Notes: a model not told the origin generated them from the letters alone. A stretch of DNA of 64,000 nt from Rhizophagus irregularis (GCF_026210795.1 NC_089437.1:744001-808000); one strand, 5' to 3'. Positions 52,480 through 63,270 are shown, numbered from the stretch's first letter. Numbers and translations are program-made.

Positions 52480-53535
52480 ACGTTGTGAAGACATTAAAGG
52501 TTTGATTTGATCATAAAATGATTTAATATTATCATTAAGAGTATAGGAGTTTTGTCTTTTCAAGAATTTTTTCCTATATTTTCTTTCTTTGTTATGTGGG
52601 ATAATTGTGTAATCTGTTTCGCTACAATTATAGACGTTGTGATTTTCCTTTCCACAGTAGCCACAAGTGTTATTTAGATTAAATTTCTGGGCAGGGTAAA
52701 TATGTAATTGGAATCCTTGAAAGTTTGTGTCAAATTTAGTATATGTACGTGATTATCATCGTCAATATTACAATATATGTTAGCTACTTTGTGTAGTGAT
52801 ACTGGTTTAGTAGGGAGAAATTCGATGGATCGTGCATTTAGATGATCTGTTAAAGGAATTAAATCCAACACATTAGCATTGAGGGGGATCCCTGTAACTA
52901 TATACGTAGGGGTAGTTCTATGTTTAAAATTATGTTGTTGTTCGTCTATAGGTACAATTCTGATGAGAAAATTTTCTATTAAAATGCCCCATTTGTGTTG
53001 TGATAATAAGTATTTTACTGCATTCGGTTTGTTGAATATAAGCGTAACTTTTTTGTATGTAGGCGATCTAAGATTGTATTTAATTCTAGATGGTAAATTG
53101 CGATTGGTAATATGTCTATTGGAGATAAATTCTTTATAACTGTCAATGGCGCTGCTGGTAAAGTTGGCTATATGTTTGATTAAAAGATTTATATCATAGT
53201 TGATTGGCACATTTAATAAATTGACTGAGCGTGCCCTTAAATTGTTGATATCGTAATTAATCAGGTTGTCTATAGCATCGCGAGAATAAATTTTTGGCGT
53301 AGTATTGTTTAACAATGCTACAGGTTTTTCTTTAAGTTTGTTGAACATTATTTCTGTACCAATAAGAATAGTGTAGAATTCTATGGTGGCTTTTTTGTTG
53401 GTTTTGTATTCAATTATGTCATTTTCCATTAAAAATGCATTTTTTAGGTCATTGAGAATTTCGTTGTTTGATTTTTCTTTATCAAATTGGTCTCTCGTGA
53501 AAAATAATATATATTGACTGTCTGAACGTGAGTTA
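52480..53535 (-). pseudogene. LINE ORF1 middle part with CCHC zinc knuckle
   Basis: The frame SRSDSQYILFFTRDQFDKEK to the end includes an RNA-binding-like region (ENDIIEYKTNKKATIEFYTI, KVTLIFNKPNAVKYLLSQHK) in an open 251-codon stretch. A one-base shift near 52727 leads to the true continuation with a CCHC knuckle, CGYCGKENHNVYNC, and a basic segment KERKYRKKFLKRQN. ORF1 proteins of LINEs bind the element RNA. The segment is bounded by the Tc1-like element on one side and the hAT on the other. Confidence 0.75.
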
Positions 53536-54857
53536 CACTACTTGGAAAAAAGTAGGCGGACGTCATATTTTATTAATTACTCCAAGATGTACATAATAAT
53601 TTGGGCTGAAATTTTATCACGTGATAGTTTATGGTATAAATAAACAATGACGTAATTGTTATTTCATTTATAGACAACCATCAAATGTGATCGACAAATT
53701 AGGATTTTGTACTACTTCGCACCATGTATGATTTAACGGAAGCTGAACGCAACCAGATTATTGGTCTATTTAAAGGTGGCGCCACCAGACAAAAAATTAT
53801 TAAAATGCTTGGCTTTTCTAGAACAGCAGTTTACCGAACTATTCAAATCTTTTGTGAAGGAAAAAGTCTTGAAACTCAGCCACGAAGTGGTCGTCCTAAA
53901 CTTTTAAATTGCCAACACCAAAAAACATTAAAAAAAATTGTCAAAACAAATAATCGTCAATCAGCTGAACAAATAAAAAATAATTTTCAAGAGAAAACTG
54001 GACTACAAGTTACTACCAAGACTATAAGGAAAAATTTGCATGAACTTAATATTTTTTCACGTATTCCAGCATTCAAACCTCTTCTTAATGATAAACAAAG
54101 AGAAAATCGTTTAAACTGGTGTATTGAAAGGAAAGACTGGTCTGTTAGAAAATGGAAGTCAGTTATTTGGAGCGATGAAAGCCGCTTTACTATATTTAAA
54201 AATGATGGTCCAGGTCGTGTTTGGAGAACCCCCGGAACAAGGTTTAATGTTAAAAACATGGTTCCTTCAATAAAACATGGTGGTGGAGGTGTAATGATGT
54301 GGGGTTGTTTCTCAGGAAAGGGGTTAGGGCCGCTAATAAAAATTAATGGTAAAATGAACCATCGTGACTATATACAAATACTCGAATCACATTTACTTCC
54401 ATTTATTAATAATAATTATAATGGACGAGGTTATTTATTCCAAGATGATAACGCCCCTGTCCACACCGCTAAAAATGTTAAAAAATGGATAGAAACAAAA
54501 AAGGTTAAAATTTTAGAAAATTGGCCGAGTCAGTCACCTGACTTAAATCCTATCGAGCACCTATGGTCAGAGCTGGAAAGGCGCATTAGAAAACGTCCCA
54601 ATCCTGCAAAAAATGTGAGAGAATTGGAGTGTGCTTTACATGAAGAATGGAATCAAATTCCTAATAATACGTTAATTAATTTAATTGAAAGTATGCCACG
54701 CAGGGTTGAGGCGTGTATTAAGAATAATGGATGGCCAACTAAATATTAGTTTTGTATATGGTTTAACTAATAAAATTTAAAATTTTGACCCCACTTATTA
54801 TGTACGTTTTTGAGTAATTAATAAATATGGTGTCCGCCTACTTTTTTCCAAGTAGTG
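53536..54857 (+). mobile_element. Tc1-like element, apparently complete
   Basis: 1,322 bp, ends CACTACTTGGAAAAAAGTAG and the inverse (28-29 bp with a few mismatches), flanked by TA (53534-53535 and 54858-54859). It sits in LINE ORF1; removing it rejoins IFKEY with SRSDSQ. The transposase frame is intact. Confidence 0.95.
53724..54749 (+). CDS. Tc1-like transposase, intact
   Basis: 341 residues, normal length for Tc1 transposases. Two N-terminal helix-turn-helix regions (ERNQIIGLFKGGATRQKIIK, then FSRTAVYRTIQIF) bracket a GRPK AT-hook-like motif at 56-59. The DDE core has D151 (IWSDESRF), D242 (FQDDNAPVHTA) and E278 (SQSPDLNPIEHLWSELE). By my count 35 residues separate the last two, one more than the classic DD34E. 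The start at 53724 is the first ATG after the inverted repeat. It cuts and pastes the element at TA. It has no stops, so this copy may be active. Confidence 0.92.
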   Translation: MYDLTEAERNQIIGLFKGGATRQKIIKMLGFSRTAVYRTIQIFCEGKSLETQPRSGRPKLLNCQHQKTLKKIVKTNNRQSAEQIKNNFQEKTGLQVTTKTIRKNLHELNIFSRIPAFKPLLNDKQRENRLNWCIERKDWSVRKWKSVIWSDESRFTIFKNDGPGRVWRTPGTRFNVKNMVPSIKHGGGGVMMWGCFSGKGLGPLIKINGKMNHRDYIQILESHLLPFINNNYNGRGYLFQDDNAPVHTAKNVKKWIETKKVKILENWPSQSPDLNPIEHLWSELERRIRKRPNPAKNVRELECALHEEWNQIPNNTLINLIESMPRRVEACIKNNGWPTKY

Positions 54858-55246
54858 TATATTCCTTAAAAATATCTAAGTTATATGAATTTACATCATT
54901 GTTTGTATTAGATGTAATTTGTGTATCTGTAGATCCTTGTGTAATTCCTTTATCTGAATTGTTTTCTGGTAGATCTGTGTCCATTGCATCTTGGCTATTA
55001 ATGATTGGTATTTGCGAATCATTTGTAGATACGTCACGTGACGAGACGTCAGGTTCAGAAGAAATTGGGTGTTCTATTTCATTTTTGTCGTCTATAATCA
55101 TATTATTGTCATTATTATTTGGAGACAAGGGTGAAGAAGAGTCTTCAGATTTTTTTAATTTTTTTGTTGCTTGAGTTGAAGACGAAGCTTTTTCATTAGT
55201 TTTATAAGTTTCTGCGACCATTTCTTCGTCTGATAGATTAGAATGG
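54858..55246 (-). pseudogene. LINE ORF1 N-terminal segment
   Basis: The minus-strand frame SNLSDEEMVAETYKTNEKAS to SYNLDIFKEY is hydrophilic, Ser/Asn/Asp-rich and without structure. It joins the start piece at 56383-56452 across the non-autonomous hAT and the middle piece across the Tc1-like element. No stop is present in it. Confidence 0.7.
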
Positions 55247-56382
55247 TAGAGCTCCGCACGGGTCAGATCGGGTCGGGTAATTTGTCTGACCCGAACCGAA
55301 AAATTTTATCAGGTCGGGTCAGGTCGGGTAACCTGCTCTGACCGACCTGACCCGTCTGACCTGAAAGTATTCAGGTCATTTTTCTATAAAATAATATGAA
55401 AAAACGCCGTTTTGGCGATTTTTTTCATAAAAGAAGTGGAAAAAAATGCCGTTTCGGCATTTTTCCATTAAATAATATGAAAAAACGCCGTTTTGGTGAT
55501 TTTTTTCATAAAAGAAGTGAAAAAAAAATGCCATTTTGGCATTTTTACATAAAATAATATGAAAAAATGCCGCTTTGGCGATTTTTTTCATAAAAGAAGT
55601 GAAAAAAATGCCGTTTCGGCATTTTTCCATTAAATAATATGGAAAAATGCCGCTTTGGCGATTTTTTTTATAAAAGAAGTGGAAAAAAATGCCGTTTCGA
55701 CATTTTTCCATTAAATAATATAAAAAAATGCCGCTTTGGCGATTTTTTTCATAAAAGAAGTGGAAAAAATGCCGTTTCGGCATTTTTCCATTAAATAATA
55801 TGAAAAAACGCCGTTTTGGCAATTTTTTTCATAAAAGAAGTGGGAAAAATGCCGTTTCAGCATTTTTCCATAAAATAATATGAAAAAAGCCACTTTGGCG
55901 ATTTTTTTCATAAAAGAAGTGAAAAAAAATGCCAAAACGGCATTTTTTCATAAAATAATATGAAAAAACGCCATTTTGGCGATTTTTTTTCATAAAAGAA
56001 GTGAAAAAAAATGCCGAAACGGCATTTTTCCATAAAATAATATGAAAAAATGCCATTTTGGCAATTTTTTTCATAAAAGAAGTGAAAAAAATGCCGAAAC
56101 GGCATTTTTCCATAAAATAAAATGAAAAACGCCATTTCAGCGTATTTGTTTATAAAAAACAATGCCGAAATGGCATTTTTTTCATAAGGTAACATGAAAA
56201 AACGCCATTTCAGAATATAAACATTTTTTTTGAGCTAAAGTATTCAGGTTAACAGGTCAATCGGGTCGGGTCAAACCTGTAACCCGACCTGATACCGGGT
56301 CATGAATTTGACAACCTGACCTGAATATTTCGGGTCAACCCGACGGGTCACCCGAATTGACCCTTACCCGTGCAGAGCTCTA
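55247..56382. mobile_element. Non-autonomous hAT with hairpin array
   Basis: 1,136 bp with ends TAGAGCTCCGCACGGGT and ACCCGTGCAGAGCTCTA and the 8-bp duplication TAGAATGG (55239-55246 and 56383-56390). Both subterminal regions are dense in gggtc/gacct repeats. The middle is a tandem array of palindromes. No transposase is encoded. Confidence 0.95.
55385..56215. repeat. Tandem array of palindromic units inside the hAT
   Basis: About eleven units of roughly 72-76 bp. Each carries aaaaatgccgtttcggcatt or aaaaacgccgttttggcg, separated by ttttttcataaaagaagtg and ataaaataatatg. Both palindromes can form hairpins in either strand. The FHIILWKNAE-type peptides read across the array on the minus strand are artefacts of the repeat. 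Confidence 0.85.
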
Positions 56383-56452
56383 TAGAATGGTTCTCAAATT
56401 GTATCTTTTAGTTTTGTCTTTTAGTATTTTTGGAGCGAGTGTTTTCTGCCAT
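56383..56452 (-). pseudogene. LINE ORF1 start
   Basis: The minus strand from ATG 56452 reads MAENTRSKNTKRQN, then TAA (one C-to-T step from CAA), then KIQFENHSN. It continues in frame into the segment at 55246 once the hAT is removed. The start is plausible by position and by continuity. Confidence 0.55.
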
Positions 56453-57170
56453 GTTGTTTTATGCTTTTCACGTCGGAGAGTTCAAAAATTTAATAAAATT
56501 TATATGTTTATTTACTGAAAAAATATTTTTCTATGTGAAGTTCGTTAGCTGTATTTTGGTCAAAAGATCAACGTGAAAAGGTTTTTTTTCCTAAGATCAA
56601 TTAATATCAACAATAAAGTAATTATCTGCCATTAATAATATATCATGAGACTATAGCAAAAACATATGGGCGGATCTGACTCACTTGAGAATGGGTTGTC
56701 ATGATGGTCTTAAAAATCACATGTGATTTTCACGATTTCATCGCGAAAATCATGATCATAATTTTGGCCGAAATTAACTTGATTTTAGCCAGAATTAACA
56801 TTAAACAATATATAATTTTTATTCAGAATCGATTTTTATTTATTTTATTTACAATTTTCATCTTTACAAAAAAATTCCGTTTATTTAATTCACAGTAAAT
56901 ACTCCATTCTTATACTATTAAAGTATCTGTCGAAAATTGAAATTCTTCATTAATTCTATAATCTCTCATATTATGATGAGCTATATTAGATTGAATAAAT
57001 CATGGATCAAAGCATTGTATATATTGCTCTAAACAAGAGGTCATTTCGTGAGAGGCGGTTTGACATACTTTTAAAAGATCTTTTAAGTGAAAGTTATTGT
57101 AAAAAAAAATGACTTCAATTTATAAATATACAAATTGTTGATCTCTCCTTTAACAAAAAGGAGAAATATG
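56453..57170. other. LINE 5' flank and AT-rich spacer
   Basis: The first part should include the LINE 5' untranslated region, whose end I could not place. The rest has no supported gene. Confidence 0.35.
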
Positions 57171-57174
57171 GCAT

Positions 57175-57400
57175 GATGGTAGATGAAAAGGAGTTATGGG
57201 AGATAAAAAGGAGTGATGAGAAGATGAAGAGGAGTGATAGGGATAAAAAAGAGTGATGGGGGACGAAAGGAATGATGAGAGACAAAAAGAAGTGATAGAA
57301 GACGAAAAGGAGCGATGGGAGACAAAAAGGAGTGATAGGGAACGAAAAGGAATGATGGAAGACGAAAAGAAGTGATGGGAGACGAAAAGGAATCTTCGTC
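57175..57400. repeat. Minisatellite, ~20-bp unit
   Basis: About eleven imperfect copies of gggagacgaaaaggagtgat. It interrupts the 3' part of the decayed Cys-rich gene and encodes a Pro/Ser/Phe-rich spurious peptide on the minus strand. Confidence 0.8.
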
Positions 57401-58257
57401 TGTATGTGAAATCTTAATAAGCCAATTTGCAATAAAATTGATTCCTTTTGTGATATCTTGTTCATGTAATCTATTACAGTTTGATTTTTTACCTCGACCT
57501 GTACGTTTGTGAATATGTCCGCCCAATCATTCATAACAACTGCAACAGATACATCTTGGTTTATTTATTTTTAAAGATTGTTCTAACAGGAAAGTTTCTT
57601 TAATGCGTTACAATATACCAATCCATTGCAGGGTACTTGGACATTTCGTCCATTAACCAACCAGGAATGGTTACTGCATCCTTCCCCTTGGCTATAGAAA
57701 GTTATATATTGTTTGCATCCTATACATCTTCAATGTTGAATTATAGCATCTGAAGTCGTAAATTCTTTTAATATTTTATCTTTGGGATTGTGAATTTGAT
57801 TTTGATCATATAAAAAATGTGAATCACAAACTCCTAAATAATTATTGTTGACTTGTTGAACTGCATCTCGATCTATTTGCAATGTTCCTTATAAATTTCG
57901 TATCTTTCTAAGCTTGTAAGTTTTGCCACATCATTTAATTGTACCTTGAATATTATCAATTATTACACATGGTGTTATTAATGAAACAGATTGTACATTG
58001 GATGGTTTGCAAATGGGTCCTCCATCCATATCATTTGGAATTATTTCATTCCTTTCTCCTTCGCATTCATTGTTGGTGTTTTGTTCATTATCACTATTAT
58101 TGTTTTCTTCTAATAACTCTGCCTCAATTTCACTATCATATTCACCCGCATATGATTCTATTTCATTATCTTCTTCATTTTCCTCAAAAAATTCTCCAAA
58201 TATTTCATTTTCACCATCCCTTCCAACATTTTTCAACCCAAATTCTCATGGTAACAT
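57401..58257 (-). pseudogene. Decayed Cys-rich gene of unknown function
   Basis: From ATG 58257 the minus strand opens with an acidic N-terminus (NEIFGEFFEENEEDNEIESY), then SLITPCVIIDNIQGTIK, then a Cys/His-rich part: CGKTYKLRKIRNL, GTLQIDRDAVQQ, LGVCDSHFLYDQNQIHN, RCIGCKQYITFYSQGEGCSN, VQVPCNGLVYCNAL. After a frameshift follow RCICCSCYE and LGGHIHKRTGRGKK. Premature stops (TGA, TAA, TGA, TGA) lie at positions that one C-to-T change from CGA or CAA would explain. The pattern of Cys pairs suggests zinc binding. I recall similar proteins repeated in glomeromycete genomes but cannot name a family. The 3' part runs into the minisatellite. Confidence 0.5.
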
Positions 58258-58349
58258 AGAATTATTGTCAATTTCAAAGTTCAACATTGTAAAATATTAT
58301 AAATTTATCAACTTCGCGTCAAAATGGCACCAAAGAGATAAAAACTTTT

Positions 58350-58670
58350 ATTAATTTTTATTTGTTTACTATATGAATAAACAAATAATGAAAAGAAGAA
58401 AAGATTGAACAGAATAAAATTTAAAAATATAAAAAAGTTCTTACAAACTTGTAAATAACTGTTTACATTGTATAAACATGTCTTTTTTCATAAAAATATA
58501 AAAGTTTTATTTATTTACTATATAAACAAACAAAAATGGGTAACTTTCTTTGGACAGATTGAACTGAATAAACTTGATTTTTGAATTTTTAAAATATATA
58601 AAAATATTTTTAAGAACATGCCAATAATTATTTATAATAGTGTTACATTGTACAAATGTGATGTTACCCA
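58350..58670. repeat. Diverged tandem duplication, about 155 bp
   Basis: Two adjacent stretches share tttatttgtttactatat, gattgaacagaataaa, aagttcttacaaacttg-like and gtttacattgtata. No gene. Confidence 0.45.
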
Positions 58671-58939
58671 AACTTAAAATTTTTGATTTTAACTAAATTT
58701 AGGCCAGTATTATAAATTTGCGAAACTTTTGGTCAGCGTTACAAAAATTTTGGCCAGCATTATATTTTAAAGATCGTTAATTTTTAACTAATTGAACTAA
58801 TTCTAGTGAATAAAATTTTACATACAATACGTAATATACATCTAAAGACAATGTTACGCTAAAATTTTTATTATGATATCATACTAGTACAAAAAAACTC
58901 CTTATCAATTGTGTAACATTTCTACTGACTGATATCACT

Positions 58940-59410
58940 AAGAAAAATGCAATTTCTTCAAGTACTATACCTACATTTATGAAAATTAATATTCAAGTAG
59001 TTACAACCCTCCTGAACAACTTTCAATTAATAAAGAAAATTGATTTCATTTGACTAAAGTGAAGATATTACGTTCTAAATTAAAAAATAAAAAAAAGAGT
59101 TAATATCATCAAGAAAAAGCAATTTTTTCTCAAGTATTACATCTATATTCATGATAATTAATATTCAAGTAGTTTCAACATGTCTGAACAACTTTCAATT
59201 AATAAAGAAAGTTGATTTCATTTGACCAAAGTAAAGATATTGCGCTCTAAATTAGAAAACAAAGAAAAAAGTTAAAATTCAAGAAAATGTAATTTTTTCC
59301 AAGTACTATATTTACATTTATGAAAATTAATATTCAAGTAGTTTCAATCCTGCAGAAAGTTGATTTTATTTGGCTAAAATGATGAAATTATAACCTGAAA
59401 TTAAAAAACA
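58940..59410. repeat. Three tandem copies of a ~170-bp repeat
   Basis: Copies begin near 58945, 59115 and 59285. Shared blocks include tatgaaaattaatattcaag, tagtttcaa, caactttcaattaataaaga and ttgatttcatttgac. They are non-coding. Confidence 0.65.
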
Positions 59411-59739
59411 AATATGTGAAAATAAAAAAAATTTAAAAACTCATGTACTATAAACTGTACAAAACTGTAACTTTACAAGTTGAAATCCTTATAATACTGT
59501 ATATTATATAAAATGGTAAAACATTTTTTTAAATAAAAGTTTCAAATTTTTTTAGAAAAAAAATTGGAGTTTCGTAATAAAATATTACGAGACTCACCAT
59601 TTTACTTCATTGAAGTAAAAAAAGATCATCTGATCTGATTATCTGATTTAAATTTTTCTAGCATTACAGCTAGGATTCTATATAGATCGGATTAAGATTT
59701 GAATTGGTGTCCGATCTAATAGGTCTGAATCAGATTATA

Positions 59740-60010
59740 TTAAATAAAAAAAATGAAAAAATTGTTCTATCATGGTTTTTTAATAAAAAAAAATTAATTC
59801 TATTAAAAAATCATCATACCAGTTTTTTTTAATAAAATGAACTAATTTTATTAGAAAAATCAGTATATCAGTTTTTATTAATAAAAAAACTGAAAATTGG
59901 ACTACCGATTTTTATTTATGAAAATAAAACTGATTTTATTAAGAAAAATCAGTATATCAGTTTTTATTAATAAAAAAACTGGACTACTGATTTTTTTTTA
60001 ATGAAACTAG
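59740..60010. repeat. AT-rich repeat related to 62150-63270
   Basis: Several units of aaaactgattttattaagaa plus aaatcagtatatcagttttt. The same units return after the 60-bp satellite, so the satellite may lie inside this repeat family. Confidence 0.6.
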
Positions 60011-60089
60011 AGTAACTTGGTAATTATTAGTGAGTTATAATCATTATACTGTCAGATTGACTCGAAAATTTTGGGTCGGGTCATCAAAC

Positions 60090-61510
60090 GTTTTTATAAT
60101 TAAATATAAAAAAAATTGATTTTTTTATTAAAAACGTCAGACTTGACGTTTTTATGATTAAAAAATCATTTTTTACGTTAGATTTGATTAAAAATCAAAA
60201 AAAATTGATTTTTTTGGTTAAAAATGTAAGACTTGGCGTTTTTGTAAATAAAAAATCAAAAAAAAAAATGATTTTATTAATTAAAAATGTCAGACTTGAC
60301 GTTTTTGTAATTAAAAAATCAAAAAAATGTTTTTTTTAGTTAAAAACGTCAGACATGACATTTTTGTGATTAAAAATAAAAAAAAATGACTTTTTTAGTT
60401 GAAAAATGTCAGGCTTGACGTTTTTGTAATTAAAAAATCAAAAAAATGACTTTTTTAGTTGAAAAATGTCAGGCTTGACGTTTTTGTAATTAAAAAATCA
60501 AAAAAATGACTTTTTTAGTTGAAAAACGTCAGGCTTGACGTTTTTGTAATTAAAAAATCAAAAAAATGACTTTTTTAGTTGAAAAATGTCAGGCTTGACG
60601 TTTTTGTAATTAAAAAATCAAAAAAATGATTTTTTTAGTTAAAAAATGTCAGGCTTGACGTTTTTGTAATTAAAAAATCAAAAAAATGACTTTTTTAGTT
60701 AAAAAATGTCAGGCTTGACGTTTTAGTAATTAAAAAATCAAAAAAAATGACTTTTTCAGTTAAAAAATGTCAGACTTGACATTTTTGTAATTAAAAAAAT
60801 CAAAAAAAAATGACTTTTTTAGTTAAAAAACGTCAGACATGACATTTTTGTGATTAAAAATAAAAAAAATAATTTTTTTAATTAAAAACGTCAGATTTGA
60901 CATTTTTGTAATTAAAAAATCAAAAAAATGACTTTTTTAGTTAAAAAACGTCAGACTTGAAGTTTTTGTAATTAAAAAATCAAAAAAATGATTTTTTTAG
61001 TTAAAAAACGTCAGACTTGAAGTTTTTGTAATTAAAAAATCAAAAAAATGATTTTTTTAGTTAAAAAACGTCAGACTTGAAGTTTTTGTAATTAAAAAAT
61101 CAAAAAAATGACTTTTTTAGTTAAAAAACGTAAGACTTGACATTTTTTAATTAAAAAATCAAAAAAAAATGATTTTTTTAGTTAAAAACGTCAGACATGA
61201 CATTTTTGTGATTAAAAATAAAAAAAAATGATTTTTTTAGTTAAAAAACGTCAGACTTGACGTTTTTGTAATTAAAAAATCAAAAAAATGACTTTTTTAG
61301 TTAAAAAACGTAAGACTTGACATTTTTTAATTAAAAAATCAAAAAAAAATGATTTTTTTAGTTAAAAACGTCAGACATGACATTTTTGTGATTAAAAATA
61401 AAAAAAAATGATTTTTTTAATTAAAAACGTCAGACTTTGACATTTTTGTGATTAAAAATCAAAAAAATATTGGTTTTTTTAATTAAAAACATCAGTCTTG
61501 ACATTTTTTG
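60090..61510. repeat. 60-bp satellite array, about 23 units
   Basis: The unit contains gtcaggcttgacgtttttgt, then aattaaaaaatc and aaaaaaatgacttttttagt. Five copies at 60421-60720 are nearly identical and exactly 60 bp apart; outer copies are more diverged. Each has an inverted TGACG pair around GGCT or GACT. No protein frame is conserved. Confidence 0.9.
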
Positions 61511-61700
61511 TTAAAAAAATAAAAAATGAAGAAAAAACGTTTTTGCGTTATTTTTTTTATAATTTTATATGGAAAAATGCCAAAACGTTTTTTTCTTAAT
61601 AGTAATGCAAAAAAAAAAGTTTTTGGCATTTTTTTTAATAATATTATATGAAAAAACGCTGAAACGTTTTTTTTACAATTTTTTTATTTTTTTGCAATAT
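61511..61700. repeat. Short palindromic AT-rich repeats
   Basis: Three units of the aaaaaacgtttttgcgtt and atgaaaaaacgctgaaacg type, with tttataattttatatgg between. They resemble in style the hairpin units at 55385-56215. Confidence 0.5.
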
Positions 61701-61827
61701 TTTATGAAATTTTAATGATCAACAAAAAAATGAAATTATGCAAATATTGAATGATGCAACAATTTAACAGGGACTTTTAGTGGCACAGGAAGAGTTTTTG
61801 CGAAAAGTTGGCATTAGAAGTTTTTTT

Positions 61828-61914
61828 CATTGTCATTGTCATTGACATTGACATTGACATTGACATTGACATTGACATTGACATTGACATTGTCATTGTC
61901 ATTGTCATTGTCAT
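61828..61914. repeat. Hexanucleotide microsatellite (CATTGA/CATTGT)
   Basis: About 14 copies of the 6-bp unit: cattgt at both ends and cattga in the middle. A 71-codon frame crossing it with an alternating Ile-Asp/Ile-Val pattern is an artefact. Confidence 0.9.
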
Positions 61915-62149
61915 TTACATAAAGTTATATAAGATTAATCTGAGAGTTTTTTACCAAAAAGGAAATTTTTTTATAAAAAGGGAAATGATTTTCAATTTCG
62001 AGGCAATTCAGCAGGTGTTTTAATAACAAATTGAGAAATGATTTCCATAGAAAATCTCGTGACAAAATTTATAATAAATTTAAAATAAATGATCAACAAA
62101 TGATTAACAAAATCGTTACTAGTTTTATAAAAAATGCCCAATAATATCT

Positions 62150-63270
62150 TTTTATTGTTTTAAAATAAAACTTAATAAAAAAAACTGATTTTATTTAAAA
62201 ATCAGATTACCAATTTTTTTTTAATGAAAGTAAAACTGATTTTATTAAAAAAATTGGTATATAAGCTTTTTTTTAGTAAAAAAAACTGATTCTATTAAAA
62301 AATTGAACTACAAATTTTTTTAATAAAAATAAAACTGATTTATTTAAGAAAAATCAGTATATCAGTTTTTATTAATAAAAAAACTATTAAAAAATTGGAC
62401 TACTGATTTTTTTTTAATGAAAGTAAAACTGATTTTATTAAAAAAATTGGAATATCCATTTTTTGCAGAAAATGTACAAATGATTATCTGTGTGTTAAAT
62501 GTTAATGAATTAATTTTATTAAAAAAAATGGTATATCAGTTTTTTCTTATGAAAAAATAGACCAATTTTTTTTTAATACATAAAAATGACTGATTTTTAT
62601 TGAAAAAAATTGGTATATCAGTTTTTTTTATGAAAAAATAGACTGATTTTTTTTAATACATAAAAATGAACCGATTTTTATTGAAAAAATTGGTATATCA
62701 GTTTTTTTTTATGAAAAAATAGACCAGTTTTTTAATAAAATGAAGCAATTTTTGTTAAAAAATCGGTCTTAGTTTTTTTTTAATAAAAATAAACCAATTT
62801 TTTATTAAAAAATCCAATGATCCATTTTTTAATAAAAAATGAACAGATTTTATTAAAAAAAAATTGGTATATCAGTTTTTTTCAATGAAAAAAACTGATT
62901 TTTATTAAAAAATCTGATGATTTTTTCATTTTTTAATAAAAAATGAACAAAAAAATTGGTATATCAGTTTTTTTAATAAAAAAATAGACCACTGATTTTT
63001 TTTTAATAAAACTGATTTTTTTTTTAAATAAAATAAAATGATTTTTGTTAAAAAAATTGGTATGTTGATATTTTTTTTAACAAAAAAAAAACTGATTTTT
63101 TTTAATAAAAATGAACCAATTTTTTTAATAAAAAATAAAATGATTATATTAAAAAAATATCAGTATATCAGTTCTTTTTAATGAAAAATAGACTAAAAAA
63201 CCAGATTTCTGATTTTTTTTTAATGAAAATGAACCAATTTTTATAAAAAAATCAGTATATTGGTATTTTT
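62150..63270. repeat. AT-rich degenerate repeat field
   Basis: Many imperfect units of about 60 bp built from aaaactgattttattaaaaa, ttggtatatcagtttttt and taataaaaa. No gene. Confidence 0.7.

Larger units (their letters stand above)
11340..56452 (-). mobile_element. LINE retrotransposon split by nested insertions
   Basis: One LINE can be followed in pieces along the minus strand. ORF1 starts near 56452 and continues at 55246-54858, 53535-52480 and 48958-48190. ORF2 runs from 48133 to 46815, then 46613-46488, 36919-36442, 15576-14506 and 14505-11859. Each gap is an inserted element with a target-site duplication, and several joins restore the reading frame exactly: W-N-S-I-Y-Q-P | I-S-G-V-P across the Polinton-like element, F-W-N | G-H-K-K-L across the gypsy element, and L-Q-F-D | M-S-Y-K across the 200-bp MITE. 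Without insertions the LINE is about 8 kb. ORF2 has an AP-type endonuclease, RT and RNase H, which suggests the I-like group of LINEs. The 5' end upstream of ORF1 and the exact 3' end are not resolved. Confidence 0.85.

Noticed and set aside
55376-56195. Repetitive proteins with FHIILWKNA-type units on the minus strand
   Set aside because: They are translations of the palindromic tandem array in a non-autonomous hAT, without a start or codon bias of their own.
60090-61510. CRISPR-like array
   Set aside because: Units are contiguous 60-bp tandem repeats without unique spacers, in a eukaryotic context.
61808-62023. 71-codon frame with Ile-Asp and Ile-Val repeats
   Set aside because: Pure microsatellite translation.
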